Shown here: piece after piece, positions 32,472-42,400 of the stretch
How the letters are laid out: every line of letters begins with the position of its first letter
How positions within the stretch are numbered: position 1 is the stretch's first letter
Assembly: GCA_002633025.1 (NCBI GenBank)
Contig: NMRB01000277.1
Span: forward strand, 286,295-350,294
Source of the DNA: Notospermus geniculatus
Lineage: Eukaryota; Nemertea; Pilidiophora; Heteronemertea; Lineidae
Direction of reading: 5' to 3'
Length of the DNA: 64,000 bases
Position numbers and translations under genes: made by a program
The notes under the pieces: model-generated
What the model was told of the DNA's origin: nothing
The model's database searches: none
Seen by the model: the letters and a program-made list of their open reading frames with translations, nothing else

Positions 32472-32981
32472 GTGTGGCAGCTCCCCCTGTATTGTATATG
32501 TTATTCCGTGATGCCGGTTGAACTACAGACGTGGAGGGCTGGGATTGGGCTGTTTCATTCTCTTCAGAGTCAAGTATGCAATAATAAAAGATCATACAGA
32601 TCTGCCCTATGCAGATGTGGTTCTCATACTCTCCTACAAGTTGGTGTGATCTTGTATGCCATTATATTCGTTCTGCTTACCCTGGGTTACAGCTCTTACA
32701 TATTTTGCCATAGTTCAAGCTTGCTGGTATTATTATCTGTTTTATCGTTTTTATTATGTTTACTTGGTGTCATATCGATGCACCTAACACTTGTCACTCT
32801 ACCGATTCTTATCATGCTCTGTGTAACGAGGAATTCCGTACACTCATTTTCCCCCAGGTCAATCATCTATTGCTTCAGCTTATTTTGTACTATATTGTTG
32901 TTCGTACCCAACGCCTTTTTCACTACTAAGGTAATGTTCTCAAATCCGGACATTGTCTTACAGCTGTTAAAGTTATCGAAT

Positions 32982-33005
32982 GACATTGAATCCAACCCGG
33001 GACCA
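32982..33005 (+). other. 2A-like ribosome-skipping motif DIESNPGP
   Basis: Codons for D-I-E-S-N-P-G-P, preceded by LQLLKLSN. This matches the D-(V/I)-E-x-N-P-G-P consensus, at which translation can release after the Gly and resume at Pro. It would separate the hydrophobic N-terminal peptide (177 residues) from the endonuclease-RT polyprotein. Function in this copy is not shown. Confidence 0.85.
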
Positions 33006-34910
33006 AACACGCCTCACCTGAACATTCTCTTCTCGAACATAAACAGTCTGTCTGCTGACGATGGCAAAAGATTTGAAGACTTGAAACTGCGCTTGTGTAA
33101 TGAAAATATACATTTTGCTGGCATAAGTGAAACAGGCACTTCACTTAATGTGGATCGTTATAATATTGATCATTATCACAAACTCGATGCTAATTTCTGT
33201 AAATTACAAGGTAGAGGTTCCGTGGTCTACATTCATGAATCAGTTGCAGTCCGACGCAGGATCGATCTTGAGGACCTTAACTTTGAATCAATGTGGTTCG
33301 AATTGAACCTTAATCATAAGAAATTGTTTTTAGCCCTTTATTATAGAAGTCCTTCCCAACCAACAGCCATCAGGGACCAATTCATGAAATCTATTGAAAA
33401 AAGCGTGATTGCAGCCGAACGTGAACGAGGGTCTATTTTTATTGGGGGTGATTTTAATTGCAGGAGTAAGATGTGGTGGGCGGATGATACTGATTCCACG
33501 GAAGGCGGTGGACTGTATCAGATGTCTATTGCCTCTTCCCTGACGCAACTAATTCATGAGCCGACCAGAGTAACGCCTATGAGCAAATCTTGTCTAGATT
33601 TATTATTTACTAACTCCCCTGGCCTGGTGACCTCTACTGAAGTCACATCGCCGATTGGCGGCACTGACCACTGTACAATAATTACCAGAATCGAATCACC
33701 ACACGAATTTGTGTCTGCACCCTGGCTAAAGAGAGTATGGTATTATGATCAAGCTGATGTTGTGGGGTTAAACGAACATATCGCTCAGTTTGACTGGGAT
33801 ACCGTCATTAATGTGAACGATGTTCATTTCGCTGCTAAATCCTTCTGTAACATACTCTACAATCAGTTAGAACATCACATCCCACATAAAGACAAAAGAA
33901 TAAAATCGAAAGATATGCCCTGGTTTGACGCCAACATCAAGTCTGCAATTAATAAAAGGGATAAACTTTATAAGAAATTTGTTAGAGTCAACACAGCTGA
34001 TAATCATACTCGCTTTAAAAACCAAGCTACTCTAGTTTGTGATCTTGTGTCACAGGCCAAGACCCGCTATAAGCATAATCTCCTTGAATCCTTATCGTCG
34101 TCTAAATCTAGCTCTAAAAACTACTGGTTCTTCATAAAGAAATTACTGGGTGTTAAATACTGTCCTGAAATTCCAACATTAGAACATAATGGCTCCGTTG
34201 CAATTGGTGATAACGATAAGGCGACTATGTTGTTGGGTAAATTCTTACAGAAGTTTCATCACACGTGCGACGAGTCCATTATCCCACATTGTCCTTTGAA
34301 AATAGACAACTTATTGCGCGAAATTGCTGTTGACCGTGTCTCTGTACGTAAGATCCTATTAGACTTAGACACTGCCAAAGGTGGGGGTGAGGATGGCATT
34401 ACGAACCGCATGCTTAAAATGATAGCTGGAAGTCTTGATGGCCCACTCTCCTCCTTATTCCATAGGCTATTAGCTGCAAACACGTTCCCTGACTGCTGGA
34501 AGCGCGGTACCATTGTGCCTGTTTTCAAGAATAAGGGTTCTACCCATTCCATCCTGAATTATCGTCCCATTACACTACTGAACTCACTCTCAAAGGTTTT
34601 CGAACGCGTTATCTATCGCACCTTATCGGAACATGTTCTACAAAATAACTTAATTTACCCTTATCAATCTGGCTTCATACGTGGTCATGATACTACTAAG
34701 CAACTGATTGACATAACCCATATGATTTTATCAGCTCGTCAAAATGGTTGTGATACACGCGGCGTGTTTTTAGATATTGAGGGCGCATTCGATGCCATTC
34801 CTCATTTTTTACTTGTGCATAAACTTAGGTCCTTTGGAATTAGCGGTAACATCATTAACCTGATTTCGTCTTACTTGCAATCTAGAAAATTAAGAGTGAA
34901 GGTAAATGGA

Positions 34911-35580
34911 GCTGAAGGGGTTATTGTCGTCCTGGGTACACATAAAGTGTACCCAGGTTCGATGTCGTCAAGTGAAATTGTACCCTGGGTCCACTTTCTT
35001 GTTACAAACTCTACCCAGGTTCTGATTTAGAGACCTCGGGGCGAGGTTGTTCTAGGTGAAGTCACTTGATATTGTGCCTTCTCTCTAAAGAAGAGAAGTT
35101 GGAAGAATTTTATTTTTGACTAGCTGGACAGTTTTCAACTTCGGATGGTTACAGAGAAAGTTAAATCAACTCGCCAGCTAGACAAGAAAACGTGTCATTT
35201 CCATGTAGGCCTATACGTGTGTATGTGCCATTGTGCATGGCCATGATGTGTTTGATCATGGGTGTCAAAGCTTGCTGGGCAAACACTGCGGGCCTTTGTG
35301 TTCCATTGTTTGGGGAGGTGTGAAAAAGGGATTATAGATGGGCAATTAGCTCGCTGTTAGTATAATTCCTCCAAGGTCATAGCAACAGGATCCTGGAACC
35401 AACATACGCTAATTCACGTATCCCACGAAATCTTGAGAATGAGAGCTCGTCCCTAGGTCTCTAAATCAGAACCTGGGTACAGTTTGTAACAAGAAAGTGG
35501 ACCCAGGGTACAATTTCACTTGACGACATCGAACCTGGGTACACTTTATGTGTACCCAGGACGACAATAACCCCTTCAGC
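34911..35580. mobile_element. 670-bp Mutator-like foldback, 9-bp TSD
   Basis: Inverted arms of ~136 bp begin GCTGAAGGGGTTATTGTCGT and end with its complement. The 9-bp GTAAATGGA flanks both sides (34902-34910, 35581-35589). Excising it and one TSD rejoins the LINE frame (KVNG-SLSDW). Each arm contains a sub-hairpin CCTGGGTACAC-n5-GTGTACCCAGG. Long TIRs and a 9-bp TSD are typical of MULEs. The ~400-bp core has no ORF. Confidence 0.85.
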
Positions 35581-35782
35581 GTAAATGGATCACTCTCTGA
35601 TTGGTCTCCCGACGGTGCTGTAAACTGTGGAGTACCACAGGGTTCCATTTTGGGTCCTCTCCTTTTCTTTCTTTATGTGAATGATATTGCTGAGACAACG
35701 GACTATTGTAAGCTGTATATGTATGCTGATGACTGTGCTCTATTTCTCTCACTGGATCGATACGGTGATTCACAGGGACTTG

Positions 35783-36422
35783 ACACGTACGGGGTGTCAT
35801 GTTGTCAGTGAATATTGATGGATATAGCACCCCCACGAACAATGCACCGGCCCTAGTAAGTAGCATTTTATAGAGACAAAAAAGAAAAGGGATCGAACTT
35901 CATGGCTGGGCAACTCATGACTTTTTCACTTCAAATCACGCTAAAAGCTAAACTATTCGTCGATTTTTATCAGAGTACCCTTAATCGAATCCCAAGCCAA
36001 TTCTCTTTCAGATGGAACAATTTTTATCCAAAAAAGGTTCTAACTACACAAAAACTCAAACGATTTGACGAAAATACCAAATCGCGATTACAAGGCAAGC
36101 TGCACGCCGTTTTCGGATGCTTGCCAGAAAGTAAGTGGCGATTTCTCGGCCGATCGGTGTAGTTAGAACCTTTTTTGGATAAAAATTGTTCCATCTGAAA
36201 GAGAATTGTCTTGGGATTCGATTAGGGGTACTCTGATAAAAATCGACCGAATAGTTTAGCTTTGAGCGTGATTTGAAGTGAAAAAGTCATGAGCTGCCCC
36301 CATCAAGTTAGATCCCTTTTCTTTTTTCTCTCTACATAATGTTACTTACTAGGGCCGGGGCATTGTTCGTGGGGGTGCTATATCCATCAATATTCACTGA
36401 CAACATGACACCCCGTACGTGT
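35783..36422. mobile_element. 640-bp foldback, arms ~270 bp
   Basis: ACACGTACGGGGTGTCATG at the left is mirrored by CATGACACCCCGTACGTGT at the right, and arms are complementary through GATGGATATAGCACCCCCAC and AGATGGAACAATTTTTATCC. The ~100-bp spacer starts near 36050. It truncates the LINE, and the RT frame does not resume beyond it. Confidence 0.8.
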
Positions 36423-36450
36423 TAATCCCCACTAAGATAGGTCGTCATTT

Positions 36451-37034
36451 AAGCATGGCACACACCTGTGATTTTTCGTGCGATTTTTGAGGAGACTACC
36501 CTTCCGACTGTTTATAAAACGACTGGAGATTTGCATGATTTGTCGCCGACTCTGCGGCAGATCGTTGCACCAAGGACTAGTCACTGTCCGTGGTCGACCG
36601 ACTAATCGTACATGTATCTCGTCTCGTATCTGGTCGCTTGGGTGTTCGTTACATCGTTTGCGGGAGATTCTTGCACTGGGCAATCTGAATGACCGATTTC
36701 AGTGGCAAACGGAGACCAAAGAATTTCGATCGCATCAACAGACCAAAAATTCAACATGTTTAATTTTCTGTCTCAAAGGCCGACTGACCTTTGCAACTAG
36801 TCGGCCGATACAAAAACGATGAAACTTCGTCCGCATACGATTCCGATGCGACGCCACAATAGTCGGCGACTTCAGTCGCTTTCGGAGGTCGTCTGTCGTT
36901 TGCGGATAGTTCACTGAAATGGTCGCAAGTGTGGTCGGTGAGCGACCTCGCACGCGATGGTTGCCTGCGACGTCGTGGTCGCCAGTCTCGTCGGTGGTCG
37001 CATGATTTTGGTTGCAGGTATGCGCCATGCTTAT
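36451..37034. mobile_element. TIR element, AAGCATGGC ends
   Basis: Left AAGCATGGCACACACCTG and right CAGGTATGCGCCATGCTT are imperfect inverted repeats. Inner parts share CGATTTTTGAGG / AGTCGGCGAC-type words on both arms. No transposase. Confidence 0.55.
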
Positions 37035-37806
37035 GCCTAGGTCACATATCCACTCCGGGGCTCGTACGGCGAGTAAAAACAGACATTTTGGCCAATTTCC
37101 GCCAATTTCGTACGGTGCCCGGCCGGTTCCCTCACGGTTGCCACGGGCACCGGGACATTATTCACCAGCCGTACGGGCGCCGCATTGATAAAGCCCCCGT
37201 CACATATCCACTCCGGGGCCCGTACGGCGAGTAAAAACAGACATTTTGGCCAATTTCTACGGCGCCCAGTTTGATCCAGTCTAATTTCCGCTTAACTATT
37301 GAGGCGATATTTCGCATAATTCATCTTAGATCCGTGTTTCAGTCTCTAAAATCCACGGCAAACGGCTGGGTGGGGAAAATCGTACGGGGCCCGGTGAATT
37401 TGTGACCTAGGCTTTAGCTGGCTGCTCCCAATTCTCCCGGCGTTTTCATCTGACCGGTAGGCCGTAGAAAGCCCGTAGAAGGCCCCAGTGTCCCCTACGG
37501 GTCCTGTGCGGGCTCTTGCCAGTGACCGGGCGGGCTTTGCACGATTTTTTTTGCCAATTCTCGTGAAAAAAGTTTGACGGGCGCCTTGCGGTTCTCAGGG
37601 GTGCCGCATGGCACCCAGCCGGGCGCCATGAGTACCCCGGTCGGGCCCATCCGGGCGCCTTGCGGCGCATCTGTTCATCGGACGGATCCCGGAAGCTTAC
37701 CACACGGCATCCGGCCGGCACCTTTACGGATTGTTGACGGGCGTCTTGCGATTACTCTCCACCAATTTTCACCGGGCACCGCCGGGCGCCGTAGAATATG
37801 TGACCC
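37027..37806 (-). mobile_element. GTACGG-rich element, copy 2 (inverted)
   Basis: Reverse-complement copy of 3420-4303. CATATTCTACGGCGCCCGG, GCAAGACGCCCGTCAACAA and TGCGCCGCAAGGCGCC occur in the same order on the minus strand, ending at TTATGCCTAGGTCACATATC. The duplication shows the element boundaries. Confidence 0.75.
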
Positions 37807-38984
37807 TGAGCTGCCCACCCGTACGTAATTTACGTATTTGTTACGCATAATTGTGTTAAAATACGCAAGTACGTAATAATCCCAATTCAATAGGCAATAT
37901 TTCCAACCAAAAATACACAAGAATTTTGTTAAAATACGCATTGCCAGGTGAATAAAATGTACGCATTTCCTGTTTCTTGTACGGTTTTTCTCAATTACAT
38001 AACTTCCCTTCACTAATCATGCCCTCCCCGGTCCAGCATCACTTCGTGCGCTTCCCAAAAAATGCGCCCTCAACATGTGCCGGTCGGGATGGGTCGCATG
38101 TTTCCCGCCAGACGGACCCCTATCAGCAGACACTGTAACTAAATAATTGATTTTTCATAGTCTCGCGCGCGGTCACTGGGAGCACAGTGTCGAGTGCATG
38201 GAGTCAGAGGATCACGTTTAAGGGGTGTGAGCGCGCTGACGCTCCTTCGCGCTCCCAAAATCACGACCAGGAGCGTTATCAATCGCGCCCCTCACCAAAG
38301 GACAAGCATTACTGCACTCCCCGTATCATCAAAACAGCTCAGATAAACTTTATACGCCAGTCGAAGATCGTCAAATGCTGCAAGTGAGCGACTTCAACAT
38401 TCAGTCTGACGAGAGCTTGTCATATTTCCAAGTCCATTTCTCTCAAACCCCTGACTGAATTTCTGCATAATCTATTTGGTTGTAATGCAGAAAGAATGCA
38501 CTTTCCAGTCATATCAAATTTGTTTGCTAGGTTTCTTCCAGTAAGGAGGTATTTATTTAAATAACCAATCTCATTTCAGAGCCGCATTGGTCATCGACGA
38601 TATTTTGGCGGGAAAACTGGGCCAGTGTCACTAATATGCAGGGCACAGTCTGTGCATGAGTCATCAAGTTAGCACCAGGATGGCGACACTAATACTTTGT
38701 ACAGGGTGCATCAATAACAACATTACATTTTTTGGAGAATTTTTTCTGTAGTATGCATGAATAACTGTAGAGGGTGTCAGCAATAATCAAATGGAATATT
38801 CTGAAATCAGCGACGATATAAAATAAGTGAAAATTGGCCGTCTCTGTATAATACACAATTTACTGTATAATACACAATTTATTTGAAATAATCCACATTT
38901 TTGCTTTCAAAATTTTAGAAAATCCCCACTTTGATAGGAAAATTCACAATTTTTTCTATCAGAATCCACCCAAAAAAATAGAGG
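37807..38984. other. No gene recognised
   Basis: ACGTAA/TACGCA-rich AT stretch to ~37990, then unique sequence. A short frame at 38018 (ATG CCC TCC...FVRFPKNAPST) has a faint THAP-like look but ends after about 38 codons and lacks the zinc ligands. A CpG-rich patch is at 38160-38290. Confidence 0.35.
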
Positions 38985-39125
38985 GTGGCACGGTGTGTGT
39001 GGTCACTGACCACACACACCGTGGACATGAAAATCGTAATGGACCCGTACGGTCTCTGAAATCCACGGGAAGCCGCCGGGTGGGGAAAATCGCACGGGGC
39101 CCGGTGGATATGTGACCTAGGCTTT
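38985..39125 (-). repeat. GTACGG-rich element, partial copy 3
   Basis: Shares CATGAAAATCGT, CGTACGGTCTCTGAAATCCAC and TGTGACCTAGGCTTTAA with the other copies. Contains its own small palindrome GTGTGTGGTCA/TGACCACACAC. Confidence 0.7.
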
Positions 39126-39356
39126 AAGCCGACGAGTAATTTGTAAGTCGTCATCATTACTCGTCATATTCCTAAGTCGACAGAAAATCTTCGGTCCCAA
39201 AAGTGTCGACTTATACGAGGTTTACTATATGTAAATCGGCGAACAATCCAGACATGTGCGCGCTCAACGTGTCCTTCATCAGCGTACCCCCGTGCAAAAT
39301 CCTTTCCGTGTGTACAGTTCATCCGTCTGTACCTTTCTGACCCATTGTCATTCCAG

Positions 39357-39401
39357 GATGCAGTCCCGATCAAATTTGGAGGGGAGGAAAGTGTGTTGCA
39401 A
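39357..39401 (+). CDS. Mini-exon 1 (C-x6-W-x4-C module)
   Basis: 45 nt, CATTCCAG acceptor and AGTAAGT donor, phase 1-1. Encodes CSPDQIWRGGKCVA. Its 3' flank and the flank of mini-exon 2 share sequence (ATCTTTTCCGTGTGTAC-type), indicating local duplication. Confidence 0.6.
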
Positions 39402-42400
39402 GTAAGTATTACAATAGATACATGTATACCAGTACCAATTTGATATAGGAGTGCATTGTATTTATGGTATTACTCAATGACCTTATTCGAAACAACGAGA
39501 CTTAACTCATATAGAACTACACACATGTCGATGTAACACTCTGCGCACAATCTACATTATTTTTACACTTGTCTGCATTTGCCATTCATCAGTGTATACA
39601 CCCATGGAAAATCTTTTCCGTGTGTACTACTCATCCGTTTGGCAATGCACAATTCTGAACATTTTCATTCCAGGATGTAGTCCTGACCAAATTTGGAAGA
39701 ACGGAAAGTGTGTTGGAAGTAAGTATTCTTAATTCAAAACAACAATGAGAATTCAATCATTTAAGAACCGAACTGACTACCGTAATTTGACAACTCGCCG
39801 ACTTGGGGCTTACCTTGCTTCACAAAACATGATACATGTATAGCTTCTGATTGGCTTGAATGATTTTGTTGAAATGAAAAATTCATTTCATGTCAGCAAG
39901 ATCCTGTATCAGGATGCGGTGAATCCTAGACGCAAATGACCTGGAAAGCTGCGCAGCGGCCAGATAGCGAAGCTGTTAATATCTGGCTATTGGTAATCCA
40001 ACTCTGAATTTCGCAAACGCAAACGCCATGCAAAAAAACACCCAGTAATAGTCAGGCAAGAAGGATATAATGATGAAAGAAAATTTGAAATCAGACGATT
40101 TTTCAAAAATTGTCAAAAAAGTGATTTTACAAAATGTCATTTTTCTCTTAATCAATTAAAATTGATTTTTGGCTAAATACCATGGTTCTATGCCTAGCAT
40201 GTTGCTACAGATTCGGTGCAAATACCATTGCTGTAGCTTCAATGGTTTTTGATATATTTAGGAAAACTTGCTGTCCTTTTACGTTCCTACAAAAGTGTAC
40301 ATGTATTTACTAATACGTCCGTTCGAAGATCAGCGGCTGATTTTGAGAAATGTGTTTGAGAAATGAATTTTCTGCTGATTTTCAAGGATGTGCTGAGCCT
40401 TTCGTTTGGAACGAGTCGGAGAAAAAATGCAAGAGCAGTAAGTTGTTCTAATTTCTTAACCACGCCGTAGTCTTTACGATATTAATTCATCCTCAATCAT
40501 TGGGGATGTTGGAATCGTACTCTAAAATTGAGCATTGAATATTTTTTCCGCCTGCTAAAACTACATTGTTTTCGAAGTCTCTTTTTGATGTGCACTGTAA
40601 TCAAGTTATAGTGTAGGGTCATTACAATATTTATGCGCAACAAGAGGGCCATAGGGCTTGCGCTCAGCTGACTTTGACCTGCCAACTCAAAAGGTTGAAA
40701 CAGGAGAAAAGAGAGACGAGTACTAAGTTCACCTTTTTAATGCTTAGCAAGCAAATACGTAGATTTTCGTGTGGAAATCAATGCAAGCAGATTTAGAGGC
40801 AAGAACAAAGAGTGATGACCCCATCCCTAAGTGAACAGTGTTATAGTGTGGGAATGTGATATCTTTTTTAGCTCACTGGTGTGAGCTCTTACGATGGTGC
40901 AGCGTCCGTCGTCGTCGTCGTCCATTAGCAGGGCACGTTTCGTAACCGCTGGAGCTATTGATCTGAAACTTACTTGATACATGTATACCCCTAGGTCAGA
41001 TGACCTATGACACCAAGCTTCGGTCCGATTCGACTCTCAGAGCTTGGCCACCAGGTAGCGGAAACCAAAAACACAAAAAGTGCAATGACTCCTGAACTAA
41101 TGACTAGATCATCTTCAAATTTTTATCATAGGTGTCGCTAATAAGGATACATAACATACAACGGGTTTTTGATTTGACCTACTTTTCAAGGTCACAGAGG
41201 TCAAAGTTTGACAAAAGTAACGAACCTGTCACAGTTTGTCATTATTTCACCAAGCGACTTCATATCTTGCACAAACGTGCATTGGAGGGGTACCTCAAAA
41301 AATACCAAGTTTCGGCCCGACTGGACATCCAGTATGGCCGCAGGTGGCGTAACCTGAAAATCAAGTAAGTTCTGTTTCTCGGGAACGGCTTGACGCAGAG
41401 TGCTCAAATTTTTTTACTTACCTCCCTCTAGATGATCTTTACATGCACGTCAAATTTCGGCCTGATTTGACTTCAAACATGGCCACCAGGTGGCGTAATT
41501 CGAAAATCATCAAATGTAACTCAGGAACGCCTTAACCCAAAGCACTCCAATGTGCTATGTGGCCCCCTGCAGATGACCTTTATGTCCATGTGAAGTTTCC
41601 GCCCGATCGGACATCCTGTATGGCCTCCAGGTGGCGTAACCCAAAAATCATCAAAGTCATGCTGTAAGTCAAGAACGACTTGACCCCAAGCTCTCCAATG
41701 TGCTATGTGGCCCCCTGCAGACGACCTTTATGTGCTTGTAAAGTTCTGGCCCGATCGGACATCCAATATGGCCGCCAGGTGGCACAACCCAAAAATCATC
41801 AAAGTCCTACTTGGGAATGACTTGACCAGATTGCTCATGATATGTACCTCCCTCTGTCATTAGACTATTATGTCCAACCCAGTGAGCACACGGTCCATGG
41901 ACCATTTCATTTAGAGATAAGTGCTGGCCACGAGCGGCAATATTGGAAGGTAATGTGCGACCAAAACCATAGGGTGCACCCCTGATCCATATCAGTATTA
42001 TCGTGTTCGCTTACTTGCACCGGGCTTGGGGAAGTTCGGATGTCGCGCATTCTGGAGCATGCGCAGTGAGGCTGAGTAAACGAACGATGTCGCGCCTGGT
42101 TAGAGTAAAGTGTCATGGCGTCTATGAAGGACCAAGTAAACGAACGGCCTCGCGCCTGGCTCGAGCAGAGTGTCATGGCGCCAAAGCAATTCCTGTTTCT
42201 CCATTAGCTGAATAAGCTTCGCCGCCATCTTTTCCCGAAGTAACCGGCTTAGAGGACCGCTCACTTGGGCCAGGCGCGAGTAAGCGCGAGTTGTGACGTC
42301 AGAGCTAACAAAAACGCTGTGGCGCCCACTCGGGGAAGCGCGGCGCTAGTAGGCCTAATCGAACACGCTGTACAGGGTGTCCCAGAAAAAAACTAATCCT

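Larger units (their letters stand above)
32472..35783 (+). pseudogene. LINE ORF2 with 2A-like motif, APE and RT (CR1/L2-like), disrupted
   Basis: A frame of 813 codons up to the insertion (32472-34910), resuming at 35590. Residues ~1-170 have three hydrophobic segments (e.g. VGVILYAIIFVLLTLGY) and no known domain, then a 2A-like D171-I-E-S-N-P-G-P178. An APE endonuclease follows (NILFSNINSL, GGDFNC with D327, GTDHCT), then RT (NYRPITLLNSLSKVFERVI, FLDIEGAFD with D768), and after the insertion GVPQGSILGPLLFFLYVNDI and YADDCALF (35722-35733). It resembles CR1/L2-group ORF2s. The frame is broken by a 670-bp element (34911-35580), and the 3' end is lost where a foldback begins at 35783. No downstream RT thumb or tail was found. 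Confidence 0.9.

Noticed and set aside
38018-38134. Possible THAP zinc-finger start (FVRFPKN)
   Set aside because: Only a short resemblance; no C-x2-4-C...C-x2-H ligands and a stop after about 38 codons.
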